Shown: positions 40,176-49,060, counted from the first letter of the stretch. The stretch: DNA of 64,000 bases from Bog-159 sp050008575 (GCA_050008575.1 JBEKMJ010000018.1:1-64000), one strand, 5' to 3'. Notes: generated by a model from the letters alone, not told the origin. Translations and numbers: made by a program.

Positions 40176-42884
40176 TCAGCGGGCTAGCACTTCCTCGCGC
40201 AGCACGGCCCTTCCGGCCAGCGCTTCGCGAAAGCCGAGGACAGCCAGCGCCAGTACGGTTACGAGCGCCAGCAGCGACTGTCCGGCGTACCACTTTGAGA
40301 AATCCAGCGTCAGTGGGAAGTCGGACAGCAGCGCATTGACGAAGAGCGAGACGGCCACCGCGACCAGCCCGTATCGAATCAGGATGTAGAAGGTCAGATT
40401 GGCGATCGCGACGCTGAACAGCGAGCCGGCCACCGGATGGCTGAAGCCGAGGTTGTTCAGCGCCACGTTGAGAGTGCAGTAGAGGGCGGCCGCGCCCCAC
40501 TCGCTGCGCGCGACCAGGCGGAAAAGAAAGATGACGAACAGCAGCACCAGCGCCTCGATCATGCAGATGCCCAGTTGCGCCACCCACGTGCTGGCCGCCC
40601 CGCGCAGTCCATCGACCGGGGCGGCTTCGGTGAGGAACCACGGCGGAGCCCCCAGGTACGCGCGCACGAGTTGCCGGCACTCGGAGAGCACGGTGACCGC
40701 CACGCCGGCGACGGCGCCCACCAGGACCTCGCCGCCCACGATGGGATCACGCAGCCGGCCGGCGATCATACGGCTCCATCCGATAATCGTCTGGGGCCAG
40801 CGCCGGCGGACGTAAGGCTCCAGTGCGATATAAAGCACCCACAACACACCGGCCCACAGCAGGGAAGCGCTGATTCCCGTGATCAGGCTTTGCAACTCCG
40901 CGATGGTGGGCACATGATTCGAGCCGATCAACCACAGCAACATCCAGTTGGCAAAGACGAAGGCCGCCAGGCGAAAGGCGCCGCGCCGGTCGCCGCGGCC
41001 CAGGCGCGCATTCCGTCGCGCCAGCAGCGCGCCACCGGTCATCGCCACCGCGAACACTCCCGCCCAGATGAGGTCCTCGGGCCGCGGCCCGCGACCGGGC
41101 GCCGGATTGGTCCACGGTCCGACGATACGGAAATAGGATGGCTTCCCATGCCACGAGGCCGCTTCCAGCCGTAGCGAGTTGGCCGGGTGGCCTGGATATG
41201 CGCCGAGCCAGGCGGCGCGCGCGTCGTACGGCGATGGCGGCGTCCACCGTGGCAGGGTTGGCGAGAAGCGGGCCGGGTCCAGACCAGCCGCGCTGAACAG
41301 CGAACTCCAATCGGGCGGATGGGCGGTTTTCGGGGTATCCTGTGCCTCGTGGACATCCTCGATTTGCGGCGGCACAGCCTCCAGCAGGTATAGCCGGCCT
41401 CGCAGGTCGGTCTCCAGCAGGATTGTGCCCGGATCGATCAAAGGAGGGTTCGAGTCCGACACCGTGCGGGACGGGGAAAGTCCTATGCTGGCCGTGCCAA
41501 ACCACACACCGGGCACCATATATTGCGGGCTTTGTCGATACCAGAAATAGACGAGCGGCGGCTGCTGCGCAACCAGAAGCGCCCAGCGATCGGGCGATGG
41601 ATCGTGCCGCTCCACATAGTTCAGGTAGGATGAGGCGCCGTCAAATCCGAAATGGCTGTCTACGGGCGGCTCTGTGTATCCAAACCCGTGCACCAGATCG
41701 CGGGCGCGCTCCCTCAGGACATCCGGAGGTTTATCCGTAGGCAGGCTGCCAAACACGTCCGCCTTGCTGTGCAACACCGCGGCCACGGCCACCCCTGCCA
41801 CGGCGAGCAGCAACAACGCGACCGCCAGCCGCACGCTGACCGTGGCCGTTTCACGCGAGGCCGCCACCATTTCGGGCGAAGGCGTTTCGCCGGCGGCCAG
41901 CGCCGCGGCCAGCGGGTCGCCGCCGGGCAGCGCCGCCGCCACCAATAGCGCCGACGGGGGACGCCGCGCCGGATCCGGTTCCAGGCAGCGCAGGATGACG
42001 CGCTCCACGGCCGGGTCCAGATCGCGCACCAGGGTGGATGGGCTGGCGGGCGCGCCGTTCTCTTCGAGGCGCAGCAACTCCTCGCGCGACTGCGCTTTAA
42101 ATGCGCGCCGGCCGGTGAACATCTCGTAGAGCACCAGTCCCAACGCGTAAATATCGCTGCGCACATCGGCCTGGTTGCCGGCCAACTGCTCTGGCGCCAT
42201 GTAGGCGGGCGTACCGTAGCGCGCTTCCGCCCCGGTGACTTGCGCGGCCAGCGCCGCCAGCCCGAAATCGGTGATCAACACCTGGCCGCGGCCGTCGATC
42301 ATGATGTTGCCGGGCTTGAAGTCGCGATGCAGGACGCCTTTTGCGTGGGCGGCGGCCAGCGCCGCGCACAACCGGCGAGCGATTTCGACGGCTTTATCGG
42401 AGGGCAGCCGGCCGATGCGCCGCAGCAGCGACGACAGGTCCTCGCCATCCACGTATTCCATGGAGAGGAACGGCATGCCCTCCCATTCGCCGATATCGTA
42501 CACGCGGCATACGTTGGGATGGGAGACTTGCCGCGCGATGCGGACTTCGTTGTGGAAGCGCGCCAGCGCCGGGGCGTCGCGCGACATGGCGGCGGGCAAA
42601 AACTTAAGCGCGACGGGCTGTTCCAGCTTGTTGTCGTAGGCACGGTAGACTTCGCCCATGCCGCCGCGCCCGGCCAGCGAGAGGATGCGATAGCGTCCCG
42701 CGACCACGGCGCCGGCGGCGAAGCGCCCATCGACGGACGTGGTGGGCGTGACGGAAGGCGGCCCCGATGTGACCGTATCCGCCCTCGATGGAGATTCCAG
42801 TGGGGATTCGAGCGGGCGTCCGCAGGCGGCGCAATAGCGGCTGCCCTCCGGCATGGCGAAAGCGCAGGAGGGGCATTGAGGCAT
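40176..42884 (-). CDS. Serine/threonine protein kinase with zinc ribbon and polytopic C-terminus
   Basis: 902 residues from ATG 42884. Residues 1-27 form a zinc ribbon (QCPSCAFAMPEGSRYCAACG). The kinase domain (about 60-325) has a Gly-rich loop 'LAGRGGMGEVYRAYD', 'PVALKFLP' (Lys), 'VLHRDFKPGNIMI' (HRD), 'ITDFGLAAL' (DFG) and 'GTPAYMAPEQLAG'. A membrane helix (about 365-385, LAVALLLLAVAGVAVAAVL) leads to a roughly 230-residue extracytoplasmic part and then about eight membrane helices including a CPBP-like stretch. A longer upstream frame is ignored because the ribbon start is typical. It is divergent from the Xre/RES pair (90 bases apart). All catalytic residues are kept, so it should be active. 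Confidence 0.9.
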   Translation of the reverse strand: MPQCPSCAFAMPEGSRYCAACGRPLESPLESPSRADTVTSGPPSVTPTTSVDGRFAAGAVVAGRYRILSLAGRGGMGEVYRAYDNKLEQPVALKFLPAAMSRDAPALARFHNEVRIARQVSHPNVCRVYDIGEWEGMPFLSMEYVDGEDLSSLLRRIGRLPSDKAVEIARRLCAALAAAHAKGVLHRDFKPGNIMIDGRGQVLITDFGLAALAAQVTGAEARYGTPAYMAPEQLAGNQADVRSDIYALGLVLYEMFTGRRAFKAQSREELLRLEENGAPASPSTLVRDLDPAVERVILRCLEPDPARRPPSALLVAAALPGGDPLAAALAAGETPSPEMVAASRETATVSVRLAVALLLLAVAGVAVAAVLHSKADVFGSLPTDKPPDVLRERARDLVHGFGYTEPPVDSHFGFDGASSYLNYVERHDPSPDRWALLVAQQPPLVYFWYRQSPQYMVPGVWFGTASIGLSPSRTVSDSNPPLIDPGTILLETDLRGRLYLLEAVPPQIEDVHEAQDTPKTAHPPDWSSLFSAAGLDPARFSPTLPRWTPPSPYDARAAWLGAYPGHPANSLRLEAASWHGKPSYFRIVGPWTNPAPGRGPRPEDLIWAGVFAVAMTGGALLARRNARLGRGDRRGAFRLAAFVFANWMLLWLIGSNHVPTIAELQSLITGISASLLWAGVLWVLYIALEPYVRRRWPQTIIGWSRMIAGRLRDPIVGGEVLVGAVAGVAVTVLSECRQLVRAYLGAPPWFLTEAAPVDGLRGAASTWVAQLGICMIEALVLLFVIFLFRLVARSEWGAAALYCTLNVALNNLGFSHPVAGSLFSVAIANLTFYILIRYGLVAVAVSLFVNALLSDFPLTLDFSKWYAGQSLLALVTVLALAVLGFREALAGRAVLREEVLAR

Positions 42885-42974
42885 ATCGGGCCGTCGAACT
42901 GACACTGTAGCAAACGGCGCGCGCTTGCCGGCACCGTTCGGGCCGCGCCATTTGGCGCTATAATCAACGACAGA

Positions 42975-43409
42975 ATGGTAAGCGAACTCCAGGCTGTAAT
43001 TGAAGAGCTCGGCGGCGAACCGGTGCTGGGCCGCCGGCTGCGCAGCGGCGCCGATCTCCAGGCCGCCATTCGAGAGGGATTTCCGCAACCCGTCGTGCAG
43101 GAGGTAATGCAAGGCGCGGGCATCACGCTGAAGGAACTGGCGTCCAGCCTCGATCTTTCGGCGCGCAGCCTGCAGCGGAGACGCGAAGGACGTCTGGCCG
43201 GGTATGAATCGGATCGCCTCTACCGTCTCGCGCGAATCGTGGCTTTGGCCAAACACTACATCGGCAATGAGGAGATGGCCACGCGATGGCTGAAGCGCAC
43301 GAACCGGGCTTTAGGCGGCGCAACTCCGCTCGAATCCATCGATACGGAGATCGGAGCGCGAACGGTGGAAGAGGTCCTCGGCCGCATCGCCTATGGCGGC
43401 GTGAGTTGA
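42975..43409 (+). CDS. Xre/MbcA/ParS-type antitoxin
   Basis: 144 residues. The central part 'VVQEVMQGAGITLKELASSL', 'LDLSARSLQRRREGRLAGYE' is the Xre-like helix-turn-helix, followed by 'SDRLYRLARIVALAKHYIGN', 'ATRWLKRTNRALGGATPLES' and 'GARTVEEVLGRIAYGG', the toxin-binding DUF2384 domain that usually closes with a 'R-x-E-x-G-x-x' type motif. This architecture is the partner of RES toxins. Its stop (TGA 43407-43409) overlaps the TTG of the toxin gene. These antitoxins repress their own promoter, which should lie in the 90-base gap to the kinase gene. Confidence 0.93.
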   Translation: MVSELQAVIEELGGEPVLGRRLRSGADLQAAIREGFPQPVVQEVMQGAGITLKELASSLDLSARSLQRRREGRLAGYESDRLYRLARIVALAKHYIGNEEMATRWLKRTNRALGGATPLESIDTEIGARTVEEVLGRIAYGGVS

Positions 43410-43870
43410 CGCGGGTTTACCGAATTCTCCGCCGGCAGTTTTCAAAGAAGCCCCTGGACGGAGAGGGCGCGTACCGCTTCGGCGGACGCTGGTCGAGCGC
43501 CGGCGTGCGTTTGGCGTACACTGCCGAGCATTTGTCGCTCGCGGTGCTCGAATACTTCGTCCACATCGATGCGGACGATGCGCCACGCGATCTGGTGGCG
43601 GTCGCGGCGGATATTCCCGCTAGCGTCTCGCGGATCAAGGTGGCCGAAAAGCGCCTGCCCGCGGACTGGCGGCGCAGCCCGGCGCCGCCAAGCCTGGCGG
43701 CGATCGGCGACGGTTTCGTCAGCGCCGGCCGCGCCGCGATTCTGATCGTGCCTTCCGCGCTCGCTCCCGCCGAATCGAACTGGCTTATTAATCCGGGGCA
43801 TCCGGACATGGCTAAGATCCGCGTGCGTCCGTCCGAGACGTTTCGTTACGATCCGCGGTTTTTTCAATAA
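43406..43870 (+). CDS. RES-domain toxin (NAD+-degrading family)
   Basis: 154 residues from a TTG overlapping the antitoxin stop; the longer frame from 43286 is rejected because it would run through the antitoxin end. RVYRILRRQF starts the fold; 'GAYRFGGRWSSAGVRLAYTA' and 'HLSLAVLEYFVHI' carry the conserved Arg, Tyr and Glu of the RES fold (related to ADP-ribosyl-transferases), and the ending 'NPGHPDMAKIRV' with 'FRYDPRFF' matches the family. Known members kill by removing NAD+. Looks intact. Confidence 0.93.
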   Translation: MTRVYRILRRQFSKKPLDGEGAYRFGGRWSSAGVRLAYTAEHLSLAVLEYFVHIDADDAPRDLVAVAADIPASVSRIKVAEKRLPADWRRSPAPPSLAAIGDGFVSAGRAAILIVPSALAPAESNWLINPGHPDMAKIRVRPSETFRYDPRFFQ

Positions 43871-43904
43871 GCGCGAGGCAGGGGCGGGCGAAAGCGCGTG
43901 TCCG

Positions 43905-44378
43905 CTACTGAATCTGATAGGACAGCCGCACTTCCACGGTCTTCGGCGGGAAGCAGGAGTTGGTATTGCAGGCCTGGTAGCGCAGTTTGCCTAGCATGAT
44001 TCCCGGTCCTTGGGATGCTGCGGCGGGCACCTTGAACTTAGCGAGCAGATCGAAATCGCCAGTGAAGACGGAGAGCGGCTTGTCGGAGAACTCGTACTTC
44101 TCCAGTTGCGGCTTGGGGAAGACCGTGGGGCCGTCGGACTCCAGCGCGCCGCCGGACTCCCATTTCAGCGACAGCGGGATCAAGTAGTCGTCGCTCGGGT
44201 GGTTGCTGTTGACGTGAAAGCCGGGCTGGATGGACACCGCGATCTTCGCCTCTGCAGAGGCGCCGCGCTTGGCCACCAGCTTCTGTGAAGCTTCCGCGGA
44301 GAGATACTGCTTACCTTGCGCCCACAAGCTCGGCAGGCAGAGACACGCCGCCAGAACCGCCAGCGGGACGCGCCGCAC
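43905..44378 (-). CDS. Stand-alone DsbD N-terminal-type thiol carrier
   Basis: 157 residues from a GTG at 44378 (start RRVPLAVLAACLCLPSLWAQ, a signal peptide); an ATG further up at 44444 gives a poor leader. The fold matches the N-terminal domain of DsbD: 'IQPGFHVNSNHPSDDYLIPL', 'YEFSDKPLSVFTGDFDLLAK', 'GKLRYQACNTNSCFPPKTVE', with the Cys pair C-x(5)-C. In many bacteria this domain is fused to a membrane reductase; here it is alone and overlaps the 3' end of the TlpA gene by 68 bases. Probably accepts electrons from, or passes them to, the neighbouring TlpA. Confidence 0.82.
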   Translation of the reverse strand: MRRVPLAVLAACLCLPSLWAQGKQYLSAEASQKLVAKRGASAEAKIAVSIQPGFHVNSNHPSDDYLIPLSLKWESGGALESDGPTVFPKPQLEKYEFSDKPLSVFTGDFDLLAKFKVPAAASQGPGIMLGKLRYQACNTNSCFPPKTVEVRLSYQIQ

Positions 44379-44937
44379 CTTCCATGATCCCCCCGCCGTG
44401 CGGGCGTGCTTGCAATAGTTGTTCGATAGCATTTTCAAATTCACCCTTACTCGTCAGCCCCACATGCACGTCGGCGATCTTGCCATCCCGGTCGATCAGG
44501 AAGGTGGTCGGGAGAGCCTCAATGCCGCCGAACTTATCGGCGGTGGAGTCGTTGCCGACCACCACGCGGTAATTGATTCCCACGTCGGCGACAAAAGGCT
44601 TGACGGCGTCCCAGCCCTCGTCGTCCATATCGATGCCCAGCACGGCGAAGCCCTGGTCTTTGTGCTTGCGCTCGAAATCCATGAACCAGGGGATCTCGAT
44701 TTTGCAGGGGCCGCAATAGGTGGCCCAGAAGTCCAGCAAGACCACTTTGCCTTTGTAGTCGGACAGGCGCACGGTTTTGCCGTCGGCGTCTTTCAGTGCG
44801 AAATCGGGGGCGGCGTGCCGTTCAGTATCCGGCTTCAGCGATGCGGCCTTGGCGGGCCTCACCGGCGAGCAGCCATAGATCGTGCAGCCCAACAGGAATC
44901 CGGTGAGCAGCACGGTGCCCAGGCGCAGAGCCGACAT
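44311..44937 (-). CDS. TlpA/ResA-like thioredoxin, probable lipoprotein
   Basis: 208 residues from ATG 44937, which has GGAGGAGG 5 bases upstream. N-terminal LGTVLLTGFLLGCTIYGC contains a lipobox-like L-L-G-C. The thioredoxin domain has the AhpC/TSA-type start 'APDFALKDADGKTVRLSDYK', the redox site ATYCGPCKIEIPW (C-x-x-C) and cis-Pro region 'EALPTTFLIDRDGKIADV'. The reducing activity would act outside the cytoplasmic membrane, for example in cytochrome c maturation. Third gene of the reverse-strand run, 31 bases after the HEXXH gene. Confidence 0.92.
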   Translation of the reverse strand: MSALRLGTVLLTGFLLGCTIYGCSPVRPAKAASLKPDTERHAAPDFALKDADGKTVRLSDYKGKVVLLDFWATYCGPCKIEIPWFMDFERKHKDQGFAVLGIDMDDEGWDAVKPFVADVGINYRVVVGNDSTADKFGGIEALPTTFLIDRDGKIADVHVGLTSKGEFENAIEQLLQARPHGGGIMEGAARPAGGSGGVSLPAELVGAR

Positions 44938-44968
44938 AGAACCTCCTCCACTTTTCACTATATATCGA

Positions 44969-45445
44969 TTATATCGAGATTCGATTGGATACATCGGACT
45001 GGTGGAACCATTGGCGGCGGCGCTCGCGGAAGCGGCCGGCCAGGGTGTATTCGGGGTGCGCGGAGACGCCCGAGAACATCCACGCCGCGGTGTCGCAGAA
45101 GCTTTCGCAGACGTATTCGCGCCAGGGGCGGGTGCGGCGTGCGGCGTCGCGCGCGGCGAGGGCGTGTTTCCGCCACTCCGCGGACCAGCCTAATTCGCCG
45201 CGGGCGCGGCCGCGCAGTTCTTCGCGAAGCAGCGCTTCGTAGGACCAGCGGCGCGGGTTGCCCAGCCGCAGCCATACGAAATGGAAGATCTCATGGACGA
45301 AGATGCGGGCAAATTCCTGCGGGTCGGCAGCGAGTTCGGCGTCGAATACGATGCGCCGCTTGCTGATGAATGCGCCGGCGTGGACGGGGCCGCGGCGGTC
45401 GACGAGGGCGCGGCGGATTTCCAGGCGGATGGGGCGTCCGTCCAT
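44969..45445 (-). CDS. Putative zinc metallopeptidase with HEXXH motif
   Basis: 158 residues from ATG 45445 (MDGRPIRLEI). 'FARIFVHEIFHFVWLRLGNP' contains H51-E52-x-x-H55, the zincin signature; 'YVCESFCDTAAWMFSG' about 65 residues later could give the third ligand (Glu) as in gluzincin-like proteins. No signal peptide, so cytoplasmic or with a lost N-terminus. There is no Shine-Dalgarno: a REP-A copy abuts the start codon, and the original 5' end may have been removed by it. Family not recognised beyond the motif. Confidence 0.6.
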   Translation of the reverse strand: MDGRPIRLEIRRALVDRRGPVHAGAFISKRRIVFDAELAADPQEFARIFVHEIFHFVWLRLGNPRRWSYEALLREELRGRARGELGWSAEWRKHALAARDAARRTRPWREYVCESFCDTAAWMFSGVSAHPEYTLAGRFRERRRQWFHQSDVSNRISI

Positions 45446-45495
45446 GTAGGGCAGGACTCCAGGCCTGCGCGGGTTCTCTAGAACCCGCTCTTCAC
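45446..45495 (-). repeat. REP-A copy at a start codon
   Basis: Plus-strand reading: GTAGGGCAGGACTCCAGGCC, TGCGCGGGTTCTCTAGAACC and CGCTCTTCAC. The second hairpin (GCGGGTTC with GAACCCGC) has three changed pairs compared with the consensus, all compensated. It fills the whole gap between the CehA-like gene and the HEXXH gene. Confidence 0.85.
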
Positions 45496-47726
45496 TCGCT
45501 CTCACCGATGAGCCTCTTATATACGTCTCGCGCCCGATCGTACGCCTGACGGGCGGCGCCGAGTTCGCCCACTGAAATGCGCGGCGATTTCTGCGTCCAA
45601 CACTGATTGACGGCCGCCAGGCACCATTCCGCGCTGCTCCGGGATGCGCGCACAGGTCCCCCGCCGACCAATACGAAGATGGGATTGGTGTGCGCCGATG
45701 GCAAGATGCGCACGGCCACCCAACTGCTCTTTGCGATGGCGGCGTCGAATGCCACGTCGCGCATTTGCCCATCGGCCAGCACATTCTTGCGCGCCACCGG
45801 TTCGCCGTTCACCACCAGTTCCACCGGCACTTCGCGCGTATCGCCGATCCGCGCCCGCTCGATATCCCAGTACGGCTTCTCGTTGTAGCGCTTGCCGCGA
45901 ATGGACTGGTCCGGCAGCGGGTCCAGATACGCGGCGACTTTCACTTGCGCACGCACGCTGCCGGGCGCGTCGAGCCGCACTTCACTCGCGCCGGTACCCA
46001 CCGCCGTGCCCTTCAACTGAAAGTCCATCAGGTGACTCTTGCCGTCGGAGACGTAACTGCGCCCGGCCTTGAGCGCCTGCAGCCAGTTCGCATAACTCAG
46101 GTTTTCCAACTTAGTGTAAGTGCGCCCGATCCCGACGCGCTGATCGTAGATGCACGGGAAATCCGTTTCGCCGGCGATGCGCGTGCGGAATCCGACGTTC
46201 AAAGTGTGATACCAGATACTCAATTCCCACACATAGGGCGTGTCTACGGACGAAATGAAATCCACCAAGCCGGGCTCGGTGACATCCACGATGTATTCGT
46301 TTGCGCCAATGCCGTCGAAGCCGGGCATCTCGTAATTGGGAAGATCGTCGCTCATGACTTCCAGCCCCCAGCCCGAGTGCGCGAATCCGACCACGGCGCC
46401 TTGTGACTTGGCCCAGCGGAAGATAGGCTGGTCCCAGGTGGGCCAATCGGAGATGCGCTCGGCGCCGGGGTAATCCTGTTGGCGCAAGCCGAGCAGCACG
46501 ATGTGGCCGGCGTGGCTGGATGGAAAGCCGGAGACTTCCAGGTCGTAGTGCATCAGTTCATCGGGTTTGGAAAGCGGATCGTCGTGGCCCGAGAAAAACT
46601 GTTTCTGATAGTAGTAATCGGGTCCCCACGTGAGCACGGAACCGATGTTCAGGCGTTCGCCCGATATCTGCCGAATCATATCCTGCGGCAGTACGCCTTC
46701 GGTTGGGTTCTGATAATGCGAGCAGCCCGCGGCATGCACGTGGTGATCGCCGGAATACCAGCCGTTCTTCGCCGGATCGATCCAGCGTTCGAGCTGAAAA
46801 GAAAGTTCGGCGGGGCCTTTGTCATCTACCGCGAACTCCTTAGTGTACGCGCGATATTCCGGACCGCCCGAGTAAGCGATGTTATAGTAGCCCGCCGGCA
46901 GGCTGATGCTCTCGCCATCGGCGCGATAGACTTGCGGCTGGAAGAATAAGTCGGGCGCGAGGCGCTTCGACGGATTGGGATAAAGCCGGTTCAGCCGGTC
47001 GCGAATGACAAACGAGGCCATGGCCGGCTGGCCTTTCTCGTCTCGCACGTGCAGCTTGATGGTGCGCGCGGGGAGGGCGTCGAAGAGCACCAGGATGTCG
47101 TTGCGAAAACCGATATCCTGGCTGCCTTGGCCTACATTGAAGCTGATCTGCGCGGAGCGCTGCCCGCTGTCGCGGCTATGGATTTGCAGAATCCGGTAGT
47201 CCAATGCCAACCCGGAAAGGCGGCGATTCATGGGTGGCTGGTCATAGACCGAGATCTCGGCCCAGCGATCGGCGGCATCCCGCGGGGTCAGTTGCATCTT
47301 GGGCTCGGGGCTGCCGGTAGACTGAATGTAGACGTCGCCGCTGTTGGGGCTGGCGGCGCGTAGGGGCGCGGTAACGCCGGCGCGGTTGATCACCTTCACC
47401 AGGAACAGGCGCGTACCGCCTTCCACTAACTCGGGCTTAGCCAGTCCCGGCTCGACTTTGACGCGGCTTTCGGCGTTGATATCGACGATCGCAAGCGCGT
47501 AGCGGTCGAGGATTTTCTCGAGTTCCGCGACGGCGGCGCCTTCGTCTGCATTGGCGATGGCGGCGTTGATGGCTTTGTGGTCCGCTGGGGGAAACGGTTG
47601 GCCCAGGTAATTCATGGCATCTTCGAGCCGGCGAACTTGTTGGGCCAGCGGCTGGAGGGGGGCGGCCGGCTGCGCGGCGGCGCTGCATGCGGCTGCGAGA
47701 AAGATGAGTGCGGCTTTGGCTGGCAT
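45492..47726 (-). CDS. CehA/McbA-like PHP metallohydrolase, secreted
   Basis: 744 residues. Signal peptide (AKAALIFLAAACSAAAQP). The N-terminal 350 residues are beta-rich; then the PHP-type catalytic region begins: NGWYSGDHHVHAAGCSHYQN (H-x-H), 'ISGERLNIGSVLTWGPDYYY', 'VVGFAHSGWGLEV' and 'IAGETDFPCIYDQRVGIGRT'. These His/Asp residues build a metal site. Named members hydrolyse carbamates or phosphate esters, but secreted acidobacterial forms are uncharacterised. It is first in a reverse-strand run with the HEXXH, TlpA and DsbD-N genes. Confidence 0.83.
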   Translation of the reverse strand: MPAKAALIFLAAACSAAAQPAAPLQPLAQQVRRLEDAMNYLGQPFPPADHKAINAAIANADEGAAVAELEKILDRYALAIVDINAESRVKVEPGLAKPELVEGGTRLFLVKVINRAGVTAPLRAASPNSGDVYIQSTGSPEPKMQLTPRDAADRWAEISVYDQPPMNRRLSGLALDYRILQIHSRDSGQRSAQISFNVGQGSQDIGFRNDILVLFDALPARTIKLHVRDEKGQPAMASFVIRDRLNRLYPNPSKRLAPDLFFQPQVYRADGESISLPAGYYNIAYSGGPEYRAYTKEFAVDDKGPAELSFQLERWIDPAKNGWYSGDHHVHAAGCSHYQNPTEGVLPQDMIRQISGERLNIGSVLTWGPDYYYQKQFFSGHDDPLSKPDELMHYDLEVSGFPSSHAGHIVLLGLRQQDYPGAERISDWPTWDQPIFRWAKSQGAVVGFAHSGWGLEVMSDDLPNYEMPGFDGIGANEYIVDVTEPGLVDFISSVDTPYVWELSIWYHTLNVGFRTRIAGETDFPCIYDQRVGIGRTYTKLENLSYANWLQALKAGRSYVSDGKSHLMDFQLKGTAVGTGASEVRLDAPGSVRAQVKVAAYLDPLPDQSIRGKRYNEKPYWDIERARIGDTREVPVELVVNGEPVARKNVLADGQMRDVAFDAAIAKSSWVAVRILPSAHTNPIFVLVGGGPVRASRSSAEWCLAAVNQCWTQKSPRISVGELGAARQAYDRARDVYKRLIGESE

Positions 47727-47893
47727 CGGAAGCCCTCCAGTGTACTGGGAATTAGCTTACACCAAGCCGGGATGCTAATGCGATACCGCGAGGCCGAGCG
47801 AGGGCGGAGCATCCGCCGCCGGAGCCAGGACGATAGGTTGCGCGAGCGCAGGTCGGCGGGAACGGGAATACCGTAGCGATATGATGGAACGAA

Positions 47894-48754
47894 ATGACGG
47901 AAGCGCGCCGCAATCCGCTAGAGGCTGGTATCGCCCGGCTGTATCACTACGAAAGGTTCAGGGAAGATTGGCTGGCGACGACGCTCCGCGAGCAAAAGAT
48001 TCACTGCTCCGATCCCACCAACCTAAACGACCCTTGGGATTGCAGGCCGTGGTTTGACTATCGGCCGATGGCTGAAGACCCGGCGCAACGGGAGGCGATG
48101 CTCGCCTTTCGCAAGCCTGGAACTGATAATCACCCCAAGCGCGCCACCATCGAAGATGGGATTCGCAACAGCCCGGACCAGCTAAGAGAATATCTTTCAG
48201 GTCTTTCCGAGAGCCTCCAGCGCGAGATCTGCAAGCGACGAATTTATTGTCTGACGCCTGACCCATGCTCCACCTTGATGTGGTCGCATTATGCCGACAG
48301 GCACCGGGGAATTTGTCTTGAGTTTCATCTCGGCAACGTTCTCTTCCTCAAGGCTCGGGAAGTCATGTACCGTTCGGCATATCCTGTTTGGGTTCCGCAG
48401 GAAATGCCAGCCATTGCGGACCAGGTGGTCCTTACCAAGTCGGAAGACTGGAAAGACGAAAAGGAATGGCGTCTCGTGGGCAGTCCGAATTACGCGGAAG
48501 GGTACCCCTTAAAACCGGAAGGGGACTATTTCCGTCTCCCGCCCCAGGCCCTCCAATCGGTGATTGTCGGCTGTGAAGCAGGTGAAGAACGTTATGAGGC
48601 TGTGAGAAGCGTCGTCCATGAGCATGCGCCCGGTCTGCCCGTAAAACGTGTGACTCGTGCGCCGAATCACTATCGCCTTGAAATCATTGCTCCGGTGCCG
48701 GACCCCTCGGGTTTGCCGGCAGCGCCTTCAGAGCAAGCTGGACAGCAACTTTGA
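47894..48754 (+). CDS. DUF2971 domain protein
   Basis: 286 residues. It follows the DUF2971 layout: 'IARLYHYERFREDWLATTLR' (L-Y-H-Y start), 'IHCSDPTNLNDPWDCRP' (D-P), 'IYCLTPDPCSTLMWSHYADR' with 'HRGICLEFHL', and 'VLTKSEDWKDEKEWRLVG'. Biochemical role unknown; such genes often lie in variable islands and some are suspected in defence or toxin roles. It converges on the HEPN/MNT pair; its last about 20 residues are read antisense through the lost C-terminal end of HepT. Confidence 0.85.
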   Translation: MTEARRNPLEAGIARLYHYERFREDWLATTLREQKIHCSDPTNLNDPWDCRPWFDYRPMAEDPAQREAMLAFRKPGTDNHPKRATIEDGIRNSPDQLREYLSGLSESLQREICKRRIYCLTPDPCSTLMWSHYADRHRGICLEFHLGNVLFLKAREVMYRSAYPVWVPQEMPAIADQVVLTKSEDWKDEKEWRLVGSPNYAEGYPLKPEGDYFRLPPQALQSVIVGCEAGEERYEAVRSVVHEHAPGLPVKRVTRAPNHYRLEIIAPVPDPSGLPAAPSEQAGQQL

Positions 48755-49060
48755 GCGGCGGTACATCATCGGTTACCCCCTTCCAGATCGTGTCGGATCG
48801 ATTCGCTCGTACGCATGGCGAAGCTGATTTCCGATGCCTCGGATATCACGCCATGGGATATCGGGACACCGCCGCTCCGCTTCGGGCCCAAGCCGGATAG
48901 CGGCTTCGCTGACGATCTGCAATTTGCGCTCGACGGCAGCCACAGCCATCGGATTCGAGCTGAACGCCTCGAAATCCATGCCGGACGTGAACTGCTCGAT
49001 CATCGCAATCGCGTCCAAGATGTCGCCAAACCAGGTTTGAGGCGATGGCCTAAAAGACAA
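48684..49060 (-). pseudogene. HEPN-domain (HepT/DUF86) toxin, frameshifted
   Basis: Starting at TTG 49060 the frame gives SFRPSPQTWFGDILDAIAMI then 'VERKLQIVSEAAIRLGPEAE', 'IPWRDIRGIGNQLRHAYERI' and ends early at TAA 48773-48775. One frame over, directly after 'ERID', the sequence continues DTIWKGVTDDVPPLKVAVQL and ends at TGA 48684-48686, which is the normal HepT C-terminus. One base is missing next to codon CCG at about 48797. The HEPN motif here is R-x(7)-H, longer than the textbook R-x(4-6)-H. Overlaps mntA by 11 bases. Confidence 0.82.
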
